The notes under the pieces: generated by a model | The model's database searches: none | Told to the model about the DNA's origin: nothing | Seen by the model: only the letters and a program-made list of their open reading frames with translations | Shown: piece after piece, positions 17,391 through 26,090 of the stretch | How the letters are laid out: each line of letters opens with the position of its first letter | Position numbering within the stretch: position 1 is the first letter of the stretch | Translations under genes and position numbers: made by a program | Assembly: GCF_003671495.1 (NCBI RefSeq) | Contig: NZ_RCHN01000028.1 | Span: forward strand, 1 to 64,000 | DNA: 64,000 bases | Source: Ketobacter sp. | GTDB lineage: Bacteria > Pseudomonadota > Gammaproteobacteria > Pseudomonadales > Ketobacteraceae | Direction: 5' to 3'

Positions 17391-18689
17391 ATGAACTATT
17401 TTTTTCTGCTGCTGTTGACCGGGCTGCTGTTATCCGGTTGCAGCGGCAACAAGCCACTGCCCAATCAAATCTTCCTGATGCCCACACCCGGTCTCTTCGA
17501 CGAGGAGATGACCAATCAGTTCCTGGCAGGAAAGTCCGTATCCGGTGATCCCCCCACCATACTGTACGCCACCGATCGCGAACCCGCTGCGCACGACGAC
17601 AAGCGCTTTGAATTTTACTCTGACCAACGGGGCCAGGTGCTGCGGCTGGGTCAGGCTCAAATTCGTTTGACCCATGAGGAAGCGGTGTCGTATGAAGAGT
17701 TGCGCCATATCGCTTTACTGAAAGATCGCGATGAGGATTACCCCCTGGAAATTGCCGAGGTGGATGAGTTCGGCGCCTTGCAACGCACGATTTCGCCGTT
17801 GGACGAGCAGACACCCGTCAGCCCCGAGCCCGGCTTACGTTTCAGCAACCTGATCAACGCACAGCTGACACGATCCAAATCCAAGGACGTATATATTTAT
17901 GTGCACGGTTATAAAGTGAATTTTGAGAACCCCGTGCTGGTGGCCGGTGAGCTCTGGCATTTTATGGGAACACAAGGGGCGTTTATAGCGTATTCCTGGC
18001 CTTCCAGTTTCAAGGTGACCGACTATTTTTCAGACATCGAGGATGCCGAGCAATCCGCCCGTTACCTGCGCAGCCTTATCCTGCACATCAGCCAAACCAC
18101 CGACGCAGAGAAAATCCACCTGCTGGGATACAGCATGGGCACACGCTTGGTGGCGCGAACGGTGGCTGACCTCAGCCTGCTTGCCTATGGCCTGGATGCC
18201 GGCGCGGTGGCCGATCAGGTGAAACTGGGCAACGTAATTCTGGTGGGCAGCGATCTGGATCGCTCGATTCTGGCGGGCTACCTGCTGGACGGAATGCTGC
18301 GGGTGTGTGACAGCTTCTCCCTGTATCAGTCTGCTCAGGACAAAACCCTGCATCTCTCTGAGTTTCTGTACGGTAAGGCCCGGGCAGGTAAGGCCATGGA
18401 TGCGGCTGCGCGGGGGGATAAAATCCGCCAGTATCTGCTCGACAACCCGCAGATCCGCATCATCGACATCAGTCAGGCAGCGGAGATAGAGCGCAACAAT
18501 GGTCACAGCTATTTTCGCAGCAGTCCCTGGGTTTCCAGCGATATTCTGGCCACCTTGCGCTTCAACCTGTCGCCGGAGCAACGTGGGTTGGAGCGGGGAG
18601 AGGATGGGGTGACCTGGCAGTTTCCCGAAGACTATCTCAGCCGCCTGCGGGTGTCCGTGCAACGGAAAATCACCGCTCATCAACCTTAA
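17391..18689 (+). CDS. DUF900-type alpha/beta hydrolase lipoprotein
   Basis: This 432-residue protein has a lipoprotein signal (LLLLTGLLLSGC, Cys17). The hydrolase core begins near 165 with VYIYVHGYKVNF, then AFIAYSWPSS, and the nucleophile Ser in LLGYSMGTRLV (about 250). A catalytic His is likely in NNGHSYFRSSPWV (near 370), a common ending in the DUF900 family. It is probably an envelope-bound esterase or lipase-like enzyme of unknown substrate. It starts 32 bases after gap on the same strand and may share its transcript. Confidence 0.85.
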   Translation: MNYFFLLLLTGLLLSGCSGNKPLPNQIFLMPTPGLFDEEMTNQFLAGKSVSGDPPTILYATDREPAAHDDKRFEFYSDQRGQVLRLGQAQIRLTHEEAVSYEELRHIALLKDRDEDYPLEIAEVDEFGALQRTISPLDEQTPVSPEPGLRFSNLINAQLTRSKSKDVYIYVHGYKVNFENPVLVAGELWHFMGTQGAFIAYSWPSSFKVTDYFSDIEDAEQSARYLRSLILHISQTTDAEKIHLLGYSMGTRLVARTVADLSLLAYGLDAGAVADQVKLGNVILVGSDLDRSILAGYLLDGMLRVCDSFSLYQSAQDKTLHLSEFLYGKARAGKAMDAAARGDKIRQYLLDNPQIRIIDISQAAEIERNNGHSYFRSSPWVSSDILATLRFNLSPEQRGLERGEDGVTWQFPEDYLSRLRVSVQRKITAHQP

Positions 18690-18731
18690 CCCCATCCGCT
18701 CCTGTGTGGTTGCACCTCTTGGTTTGGGTTA

Positions 18732-19406
18732 CTAAATCTCATCCATGGCATTGATGGCGATCAATCGGTCCAACCGATCAAAGTCATTCACCACCCGCCA
18801 ATTGCCGCCGCCGTCCAGCACCCGTTTCTGCCACTGGGCCAATCGGTTCAGGTAGTCCCGCGGATCAATATTGTCGGAACGCAATTTGGTGACGTTGAGG
18901 GCGATGACCTGTATCCCATCCAATTCCAGGGGAAAGTCCCGGATATGGCCTTTTTGCAGATCCTCCTCCAGATCTGAGAACACCAACACATACTTTTCCC
19001 CGGCACCGGTTTCCTGCAGGTATTCAGCCGCCTGCAGAATGGCGCCGGTGATGTCGGTGTGGGCACTGCCGGTTTTGATGGTCGCCACAAACTGATCCAT
19101 GTCGTGTTTGAAAACCCGCTTCTGGTCATTGGCCATGCTGGGGCGTTCATCGAAGGTGGCCTTGGCAATGACATCCTTTTCACTGAAGCTGCCGCTGTCG
19201 ATGCGCGCCACCGCGATGGAGTCACCGCTGTCCAGGGTGGCCAACAGGTAGTTGAGAATACCCTGGGCCTTGTTCAGCTCCTCGGTGTAGGTGCCGGAAG
19301 TATCCACCAGCAGGAACACGGCCTTGTTGGTGGGTTGGGGCTGCCCGCAAGCGGACAGCGTCAGAGCCAATGTGGCGAGTGCTAATGAGACCAATAATGT
19401 TTTCAT
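18732..19406 (-). CDS. VWA-domain lipoprotein
   Basis: This 224-residue protein has a lipobox LTLSAC (Cys20) and a von Willebrand factor A fold: the metal-site start VFLLVDTSGTYTEE (MIDAS DxSxS variant with Thr at the last position), GDSIAVARID, a TDITGAI segment supplying the MIDAS Thr, and YVLVFSDLEED with the distal Asp. It is probably a metal-dependent protein-binding lipoprotein in the periplasm. It follows a coiled-coil membrane protein by 27 bases in one operon (good AAGGAGT before its ATG), and both are divergent from a two-component pair. Confidence 0.87.
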   Translation of the reverse strand: MKTLLVSLALATLALTLSACGQPQPTNKAVFLLVDTSGTYTEELNKAQGILNYLLATLDSGDSIAVARIDSGSFSEKDVIAKATFDERPSMANDQKRVFKHDMDQFVATIKTGSAHTDITGAILQAAEYLQETGAGEKYVLVFSDLEEDLQKGHIRDFPLELDGIQVIALNVTKLRSDNIDPRDYLNRLAQWQKRVLDGGGNWRVVNDFDRLDRLIAINAMDEI

Positions 19407-19433
19407 GATCGTTACTCCTTAGTTGCTATTCGT

Positions 19434-20996
19434 TCAGCTCTTGTTGAGCGCCAGATCCGTATCCAGGTCCGGCGTTTTGCGTTTGCGAGTACGCTTGGGC
19501 TTTTCAGAAACCGATACGGTTTCTTGCTGAATCTCATCTGCATCCTCTAGTGGCAGATAAGGTTCTATCGGGTATTGATGGGTTGCTTCCGTGCCACGGT
19601 CACGACGGGCTTGCACACCCTGACGCACCCACTTCTCTATAGAAAGTGGCACCGTGATCACCATGTCGTAACCGAACACCAGCATCTTGCTTACCTGATG
19701 GGCAAAGCCACCCACCAAACGCAGGCTGATGATCACCGTGCGCAACACCGCGACCGTCAACACACCCAACACCGTGCGTGATGAATGGATGAACGACTCC
19801 AACGGAATGGCCACGAAAGCGAGCGCGAAAGGCAGAATGAAACCCATCACCATTTGTCCGATGGAGGGAATCCAGCGAAACTCCGCATTCAGCGCCGACA
19901 CCCCTGCCAACGATTGCTTCAGTGCCTCGCGATCCAGGGCCAGCAAATCCCGCATGTAGGCCAGTGAGGCTTCAATGCCCGCCAGGATGAACAGGATGCT
20001 GAAGGAAATCACCATCATGCGTTTGCGCATCTTGTCGTCCATGTGGGCGATCACCGGGAACAATTTGGTGATGCGCAGGCTTTCCAGCAGGAACAATCCC
20101 ATGGCGATCTCCACCATGATGATCACCAGGGCCGCGATGTCCGAGGTTTTGAAACCTCCGGTATAGGTGTTACCGCCCACCATTTCCGCCATGGGCATGG
20201 CAATCAACTGGAAGTTGATCAGGCCACCCATCACCGCCACAAACAGCACCAGTCCGGCGATGAAGAACTGGGTCAGGGATGAGGCCGTCAGGGAACGGGC
20301 AATGTGATCCTCGTGATCGCGAATGGCTTCGTAGTTCGCCATGTGTTTGTCCACGGCATCGGCCCGTTCCTGGGTGATGGCTACCACGTCCTTGGTTTTG
20401 TTCAACTTGTTGGCCAAAGCACGCCATTGGGGTTGCAAGGCACCCAGCAGGCGATGACGCTCAGCGCTGGATTTTTGGTACGCCTTTAGCGTTTCCTCAT
20501 GGGCGGTGACCACTTCGTCCTGAATGTTCTCGAGAATAGAAGACACCACCGGATCGCCTTGCCGGGGCAACTCGGAAATGGTCTGCACCACACTCAGCCA
20601 TTCCGGCGGTAACGGCGGCGCATCCGTTGCAGCCTGGTAGTCGTTTTCCAGGCGCTCGATGGCATCCGTTAATTCCCGGTGCAGGTTGGGGTAGTGGCTC
20701 AGGTCCCGCGCCACGATCTCATTGATGCGGGTGAATTCCCGTTCGATGAATTTCTCGGTGGCTTCCCTGCCCTGGGCCAGTATGATTTCCTTGTTACGGT
20801 GAATGGCCCGCTGTTCAATATGCGAAACCGCGCGGGCGGCGCTGCGCATAAAGCGATAGATGGCACGCCCGGTGCTTTTAATCAGCAGATGGGCCGGCTC
20901 CCGGGCCAGGTACAGCACGGTGACCAGCACCAACAGCCAGACGGCCAGGGAAATGGCCGGTTGCTCCGACCAGAGCAATAACAACTCGTTTAACAT
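19434..20996 (-). CDS. Coiled-coil polytopic membrane protein, unknown family
   Basis: This 520-residue protein has one N-terminal helix (about 14-32), then some 190 residues of mostly helical, charged sequence likely to form coiled coils (30-235). A bundle of about five or six membrane helices follows (roughly 240-430), then a basic tail with KPKRTRKRK. I do not recognise the family. Its operon partner is the VWA lipoprotein, and the operon is divergent from a response regulator and histidine kinase, suggesting regulated production. The layout (membrane scaffold with VWA partner) is reminiscent of mechanical or assembly platforms, but that is inference. Confidence 0.75.
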   Translation of the reverse strand: MLNELLLLWSEQPAISLAVWLLVLVTVLYLAREPAHLLIKSTGRAIYRFMRSAARAVSHIEQRAIHRNKEIILAQGREATEKFIEREFTRINEIVARDLSHYPNLHRELTDAIERLENDYQAATDAPPLPPEWLSVVQTISELPRQGDPVVSSILENIQDEVVTAHEETLKAYQKSSAERHRLLGALQPQWRALANKLNKTKDVVAITQERADAVDKHMANYEAIRDHEDHIARSLTASSLTQFFIAGLVLFVAVMGGLINFQLIAMPMAEMVGGNTYTGGFKTSDIAALVIIMVEIAMGLFLLESLRITKLFPVIAHMDDKMRKRMMVISFSILFILAGIEASLAYMRDLLALDREALKQSLAGVSALNAEFRWIPSIGQMVMGFILPFALAFVAIPLESFIHSSRTVLGVLTVAVLRTVIISLRLVGGFAHQVSKMLVFGYDMVITVPLSIEKWVRQGVQARRDRGTEATHQYPIEPYLPLEDADEIQQETVSVSEKPKRTRKRKTPDLDTDLALNKS

Positions 20997-21148
20997 GACA
21001 GACTCCTCAAGTTTTTGTGATCAGTGGCGCACTCGTTGCTTTTCGGCGCCCTTGAGAAGGGATTTTTGGCTAAGCTGGTGAATAATCCGTGAGTTTTTAT
21101 TGATCCGTTCGCATTGGGGCGACTTATTTGTTAAGTGTTTGATTTCTT

Positions 21149-21937
21149 ATGGCTAAGCTGTTTTGGGTAGAAGACCAGTCCCATTGGATCGACCGCTTTT
21201 CCGCTGTGTTGAAGCAGGCGGACCTGGACGGCGAGCCCAATCATCTGGAGGTTTATAAGTTTCCGGAAGCCGCCAAGCAGCGCATTGCGGTGATGACCGA
21301 TCAGCATAAGCCGGATCTGGCGTTACTGGATGCCCACATGAACGGTTCCGATCAGGCGGGTTTCAGTGTGTCCCGTGCTTTACTGAAAAAGTGGCCGGAC
21401 CTGCCCATCCTGTATTTGTCGGAACACAGCGGCACCGAGATCGAGGAACAGGCCATCACTCAAAACGACGCCCAGGATTTTATTGCCAAGCATCAACGCA
21501 ATATCGAGGCGGTGTTGTGTTGGCGCATCAAAGCCGCGTTGAAAAAACGTCAGGCGCAACAGCTGGGTGAGCAGGCCGGATTACGCAGTGGCAGTCTGGA
21601 AATCCATACCGACAGCTGGGAAGTGTTCTGGAAAGGGGTCAAGCTGATGAACCCTCACAATCCGAAGCGGCCACTGGCGCCGACGCCGCGCAAAATTCTG
21701 CGGTTCCTGGTGGAGCGCAGTCCGCGCCCCTTGAGCACGGAGCAGATCGCCGATTTGCTGGAGGCGGATCTGGAACGGTTTTCCTACGCCAATTATCGTC
21801 AGCACATCAAAACCCTGCGCTCTGCATTTGATGCTGCCGAAGGGCATTCCGGTGAATTTTCTGAGCTTTGCCAGCAAGGACGCGGCATCGTCACCTTCGG
21901 CGATGCCCACGCCTATTTCTGGAAGAGCGACTCATGA
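21149..21937 (+). CDS. Response regulator with winged-helix-like output domain
   Basis: This 262-residue protein has an N-terminal receiver domain: acidic pair in FWVEDQ (Glu8, Asp9), phosphoacceptor Asp61 in LALLDAHMNG, switch Ser in PILYLSEHSG (near 95), but no clear conserved Lys in the usual KP position; DFIAKHQRN (Lys near 115) may serve. The output half (about 150-255) looks like an OmpR-type winged helix: PRKILRFLVERSPRPLSTEQ, then YANYRQHIKTLRSAFD. The stop overlaps the kinase start by ATGA, so the two form a coupled two-component system divergent from the VWA operon. Confidence 0.83.
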   Translation: MAKLFWVEDQSHWIDRFSAVLKQADLDGEPNHLEVYKFPEAAKQRIAVMTDQHKPDLALLDAHMNGSDQAGFSVSRALLKKWPDLPILYLSEHSGTEIEEQAITQNDAQDFIAKHQRNIEAVLCWRIKAALKKRQAQQLGEQAGLRSGSLEIHTDSWEVFWKGVKLMNPHNPKRPLAPTPRKILRFLVERSPRPLSTEQIADLLEADLERFSYANYRQHIKTLRSAFDAAEGHSGEFSELCQQGRGIVTFGDAHAYFWKSDS

Positions 21938-23538
21938 ACCCGAGCCGAATGAAAACGCCGTATCCGTTGTTGAGCATTCTGCTGGCGTTCGCCCTGCTGA
22001 GTTATTTTTATCTGTTGGTGCATCCGGATCTGGCGCAGTTTTATCGCATCCCGGCCCTGGTGTTTGAACCACCCATTCCTGAGGCCCTGCTGGCCGCCTT
22101 CGCCCTGGTGGTGTTGCTGGAGCTGCGCAATGTGCAGATGCAACGGCGCCATCAGCACGAGATGATGCTGCGGGTGGAAGAGCAGATCGATGAACTGCTG
22201 GACAACAAAAAGCAGCTGCACGCCAAAGCCCATGTGTACGCCAATCACGCCGAAAAGCTGAAGCTGTTCATCAGCGACAAACTGCTGGAATACATTGAGT
22301 ACGACGAAAAGTTTCTGCACTTCAAAAGCATTGCCAGCGAAGTGCGCCACAACGGCGTGATCAGTTACGATACCCTTTCCACGTTACTGGACCGGCAGAT
22401 GAATGAGATCGGCATCGCCGACCTTGACGAAGTGCAACGGCTGCAGGAGGCCCGCGACAGTCTGCGTTATCTGTGGGATCTGCTGGATCTGTCCACTGCG
22501 GATAACATCGCTCTGCACATCGCCAACCAGGTGTGCGAGGCAGAGGAAGTGATTTTTCAATCGGAGCTGGATAACGGGCAGGACGTCAATCCGGAGCGGC
22601 CGGTGTTTCAGCCCGACTCCGCCCTGGTGAAAGCACTGCACCGTTGTTTTGGCAGTGCGCCGCAACGGCGGGAAGACGGTTCCCTGCTGCTCAGCGACCA
22701 TGATTGGGTGTGGCTGCAGGTATCCGCCACCGACGCCTTGCTCGGCAACGAAAATCATGTGGTACTGGCCCTGGAAAACCTGATCAGCAACGCCCAGTTT
22801 TTTACCGGCCGGGTCAATTCGCGCAAGATTGAAAAGCGCGCCCGCATTGCCATTCAACTGGATCAGGAACACGGCTATGTGCGCTATCGGATCTACAATC
22901 GCGGCCCCCACATCGATGCGGATACCGCCACCAAGCTGTTTCAACTGGGCTATTCCACCCGGCGGGTACGGGAACATCATGGCAAGGGGCTGGGCCTGTA
23001 TTTCGTCAACGAGATCATCAAGGGTTATGACGGCAAGATTGCGTTCAGCAACCTGTACAACCAACCGGATGTATTGTCACTGCGGCTGGAAACCGGGAGC
23101 GGGGAAGTGATTACCGAGGTCATCGAACTTCTGGTAGAGGAGGGCACGCCGGTGTGTCGTAAATCCGGCAGCGAGTCCGCCGTTGACCGGCTGGAGTGGG
23201 AATTCAGCGGCAACCTGGTGTCCATTGAGATCACCCACCAGAGTGATCAGAAGACCCATCGCCGGCAGCAGGAGGATCTGGTGGACGGCTGTGTGCTGGA
23301 CCCGAGCCAACCGGCCCAGCCACGCTGGCGCCTGCAATTGGATACCAAACGCCGCAAGAGCACCGTTCTCAGCTTTACCCCGCTGGACGTGGCCGGCGTG
23401 GTGTTTGAACTCCAATTGCCGAGCCTCAGCGCCCGCCTGGAAGGGGATCTGCTCAACGCCGATGAAGCGGACATGGAGCGACAGGTGGAGATGATCTCCC
23501 GCCGCTTCACCGGATTTTCGGGGGAACTACCGGAGTAA
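21934..23538 (+). CDS. Sensor histidine kinase partner of the response regulator
   Basis: This 534-residue protein has an N-terminal membrane region with two helices (about 9-28 and 43-62), a long helical linker (65-230), then a HATPase domain: N-box VVLALENLISNAQFF, G-boxes TKLFQLGYSTRR and GKGLGLYFVNEIIKGYDG. The usual H-box HExRTPL is not evident; the best candidate for the phosphorylated His is in SEVRHNGVIS (near 140). A further 150 residues after the ATPase domain resemble no domain I know. The start is the ATG overlapping the regulator's TGA, rather than the upstream in-frame codon. It may be atypical in its dimerisation domain. Confidence 0.8.
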   Translation: MNPSRMKTPYPLLSILLAFALLSYFYLLVHPDLAQFYRIPALVFEPPIPEALLAAFALVVLLELRNVQMQRRHQHEMMLRVEEQIDELLDNKKQLHAKAHVYANHAEKLKLFISDKLLEYIEYDEKFLHFKSIASEVRHNGVISYDTLSTLLDRQMNEIGIADLDEVQRLQEARDSLRYLWDLLDLSTADNIALHIANQVCEAEEVIFQSELDNGQDVNPERPVFQPDSALVKALHRCFGSAPQRREDGSLLLSDHDWVWLQVSATDALLGNENHVVLALENLISNAQFFTGRVNSRKIEKRARIAIQLDQEHGYVRYRIYNRGPHIDADTATKLFQLGYSTRRVREHHGKGLGLYFVNEIIKGYDGKIAFSNLYNQPDVLSLRLETGSGEVITEVIELLVEEGTPVCRKSGSESAVDRLEWEFSGNLVSIEITHQSDQKTHRRQQEDLVDGCVLDPSQPAQPRWRLQLDTKRRKSTVLSFTPLDVAGVVFELQLPSLSARLEGDLLNADEADMERQVEMISRRFTGFSGELPE

Positions 23539-23540
23539 CG

Positions 23541-24413
23541 TTACTGGGCCTGGACACCCGCGGTCGCGCCAACCACTGCTGAAGTCTCTGCCGCTTGCCA
23601 GACCCCTGACGCAGCGGTCTTGCGAACGTAATCCCGGAAACTTCGGGCAGGTCGCCCCAGGGCCTGCATCACCCCCTGCTCAAGTCGGCTGTTGCGTCCA
23701 TCCATCACCACGGTGAACAACTCATTCATCAACCACTGCATGGGCTCCGGCAAGCCCTGCGCCTCCAGACCCTGGAGCAATTGCCGGGCACTGATGGGCA
23801 CAAATTCGATGGGGCGCTGCAGCTCCTCCGCCAGGATGGCCACGCACTGTTGAAAGGTCAGCAACTCCGGCCCGGTCACTTCAAACAGGGTATTGGCCAA
23901 CTCCGGCCGGGTCAGGCAGGCGACCGCCACCTCCGCAATGTCATCCACATCAATAAACGGCTCTGGCACATCACCGGACGGTAAGGCAACCTCTCCCTGG
24001 AGCACACCTTCAATCAAAAATCCTTCGCTGAAGTTCTGGTCAAACCAACTGGCCCGCACCACGTTCCAGGTGAGGCCACTGTTCATCAACACTTGCTCCG
24101 CCTGTTGCGCGCCGGCTTCGCCGCGGCCGGAGAGCAGCACCAGGTGCTCCAGGCCCGCCTGCTTGGCGGTTTCAATAAACCGGGCCAGGGTTTCCCGGGC
24201 GCCGGGCACCGCGAGATCCGGTTGAAAGGTCACATAGGCGGCCCGGCAGCCGGCCATGGCCTGGGCCCAACCGGATGGGTTGTCCCAGTCGAATGCGGGG
24301 GCGGTGGAGCGGGAAACCGCCCGGGTGGCGTGCCCCTGCGCCCGCAGCAGGGCATCCACGCGGGAGCCGGTCTTGGCGTGTTTTCCGATGATCAGGGTGG
24401 TGGGTGATGACAT
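23541..24413 (-). CDS. NmrA-like NAD(P)-binding protein (atypical SDR)
   Basis: This 290-residue protein has a Rossmann start TTLIIGKHAKTGSRV; the usual GxxGxxG is changed to GKHAKTG, which is seen in the NmrA/ergot-alkaloid-like atypical SDR group. It also has the family features HLVLLSGRGE, WNVVRASWFDQNFSEGFL and PFIDVDDIAEVA. These act as NAD(P)H-dependent reductases or redox sensors. It is divergent from an AraC regulator, with 95 bases between, and is probably its target. AGAGGAT precedes the ATG. Confidence 0.85.
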   Translation of the reverse strand: MSSPTTLIIGKHAKTGSRVDALLRAQGHATRAVSRSTAPAFDWDNPSGWAQAMAGCRAAYVTFQPDLAVPGARETLARFIETAKQAGLEHLVLLSGRGEAGAQQAEQVLMNSGLTWNVVRASWFDQNFSEGFLIEGVLQGEVALPSGDVPEPFIDVDDIAEVAVACLTRPELANTLFEVTGPELLTFQQCVAILAEELQRPIEFVPISARQLLQGLEAQGLPEPMQWLMNELFTVVMDGRNSRLEQGVMQALGRPARSFRDYVRKTAASGVWQAAETSAVVGATAGVQAQ

Positions 24414-24508
24414 GGTCGTATCCTCTTTTGTGGTATGGATGGGCTTGCGTTTACTGCAACGAAGCCAGTATCCTGTAACTCCACTGGATATTTAATGCCT
24501 GTTATTCC

Positions 24509-25471
24509 ATGAATATTGATTATTCGTCCAATTCCGCGCCCACCCCGGCGCTTCCAGCCGCCAATGATCCACTGGGGGAAATACTGCACCAGCTGCGGTT
24601 GACCGGGAGCCTGTACTGTCGATCCACCCTGAGCGGTGATTGGTCCCTGGCGATGCCCAGCCTGCCGGGCAGCATGATGTTTCACATCATCACCCGGGGG
24701 GAATGCTGGCTGCAGGTGGAGGACGAAGCGCCCCGCCCCATGGGCCAGGGCACCCTGGCGCTGATCCCCCACGGACGCGGGCACAGCATCAGCAGTGACC
24801 CTCAGCTGCCCCCCACACCGCTGTTCGACGCCGGTATCCGCAAGATCAGCGAACGTTATGAGGTGCTTGAGATTCAGGGTGCCGGGGCCACCACAGAACT
24901 CACCTGCGGCGTGATGGGGTTTGATCAGGCCCTGGGTCACCAGCTGCTGCAGCAACTGCCCCCGCTGATGATTCTGGATAGCCTGGACCACTGTGGTGAA
25001 CAATGGCTGCACAGCACCCTTGAATTCATCCGTTGTGAAGCCAGTGACCTGAAACCCGGCGGCGAAACCATCATCACCCATCTGGCGGACATTCTGGTGA
25101 TCCAATTGATCCGCCACTGGCTGGAACGCTCTGACCGGGGGGAACAGGGCTGGCTGGCGGCCCTGCGGGACCAGCACATCGGCGTGGCCCTGCGAGCCAT
25201 CCACCATCAACCGGACAAACACTGGACGGTGGACAGCCTGGCGCGGGAATGCGGACTCTCCCGCTCCGGATTTTCCGCCCGCTTCACCCAACTCATGGGC
25301 AACAGTGTCAAACGCTATTTAACGGAATGGCGCATGCGCCTGGCTCATCAGCGGCTGCAACAGCAGTCAGTACCACTGATCGTGTTGGCGGAAGAACTGG
25401 GCTATCAATCCGAGGCCGCCTTTTCCCGAGCCTTCAAACGCATCATCGGTGTTTCACCGGGACGGGTGTAG
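24509..25471 (+). CDS. AraC-family regulator, cupin N-terminal domain
   Basis: This 320-residue protein has a cupin-type ligand-binding half (AraC cupin_6 type; CRSTLSGDWSLAMP, FHIITRGECWLQV, LIPHGRGHSI) and a C-terminal AraC HTH: WTVDSLARECGLSRSGFSAR and IVLAEELGYQSEAAFSRAFK. The short spacer to the divergent NmrA-like gene suggests that it controls that gene in response to a small molecule. Confidence 0.9.
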   Translation: MNIDYSSNSAPTPALPAANDPLGEILHQLRLTGSLYCRSTLSGDWSLAMPSLPGSMMFHIITRGECWLQVEDEAPRPMGQGTLALIPHGRGHSISSDPQLPPTPLFDAGIRKISERYEVLEIQGAGATTELTCGVMGFDQALGHQLLQQLPPLMILDSLDHCGEQWLHSTLEFIRCEASDLKPGGETIITHLADILVIQLIRHWLERSDRGEQGWLAALRDQHIGVALRAIHHQPDKHWTVDSLARECGLSRSGFSARFTQLMGNSVKRYLTEWRMRLAHQRLQQQSVPLIVLAEELGYQSEAAFSRAFKRIIGVSPGRV

Positions 25472-25489
25472 CGGGCCGGATAGGGTGGA

Positions 25490-25852
25490 TCAGGCTTTGG
25501 CCGGTTCTGACCACACCGCAAATTCGTTACCACTGGGCTCACTGAAGTGAAAGCGCCGCCCACCGGGAAAGTCAAAAATCGGCTTGATGATGTGCCCACC
25601 CGCAGCGGTCACTTTCTGCAATGTGGACTCCAGGTCCGCACTGTAAAAAACCAGCAAGGCCGATCCCTGTTGTGACGATGCACTGAGATCACTCTGATAG
25701 AACCCGCCGTCCAGACCCTGGTCAGAAAAGGCCGTGTATTCCGGCCCATAGTCGGTAAACACCCAACCGAACGCCGCTTCAAAAAACGACTTGGTGGCGG
25801 GCAGATCCCGCGCAGGATATTCGACATAGTTGAGTTTTTCGTGTTGGTTCAT
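25490..25852 (-). CDS. VOC-family protein (glyoxalase-like)
   Basis: This 120-residue single-domain protein starts NYVEYPARDLPATKSFFEAAFGW, the standard VOC beta-alpha opening, and ends with GGRRFHFSEPSGNEFAVWS. Such proteins bind a metal or small hydrophobic ligand and act as dioxygenases, isomerases or resistance binders. The start is ATG 25852, since AAGGAA lies just before it. It is convergent with the AraC gene. Function unassigned. Confidence 0.87.
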   Translation of the reverse strand: MNQHEKLNYVEYPARDLPATKSFFEAAFGWVFTDYGPEYTAFSDQGLDGGFYQSDLSASSQQGSALLVFYSADLESTLQKVTAAGGHIIKPIFDFPGGRRFHFSEPSGNEFAVWSEPAKA

Positions 25853-25937
25853 GGGGAATTCCTTTTTTGTGGTGGTTGCCTTTCTGTGGTGGTTAACGAT
25901 CAATCGCTGAACACTCAGCAATGCCTATCCCCCAAGG

Positions 25938-25951
25938 GGCTTGATCAAGCC
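25938..25951. promoter_or_regulatory. Perfect 14-bp palindrome in the VOC/ATPase intergenic gap
   Basis: GGCTTGATCAAGCC is self-complementary. It lies 86 bases upstream of the VOC start and 140 bases upstream of the giant ATPase start, so it could be an operator for either. No regulator that would bind it is obvious in the immediate neighbourhood except the AraC protein, which does not normally bind palindromes. Confidence 0.4.
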
Positions 25952-26090
25952 GATTGATGATTATAAAGTTAGCGCAGCATCACCCGGGACGGGTGATTCG
26001 GCCTCCACCTGAACGGTTCGGATGGTGCTGGCTTAATCTTGTATCACCCGACTGTTAACCCGCGTTACTCCAAAAGAAGAATAACATGTT

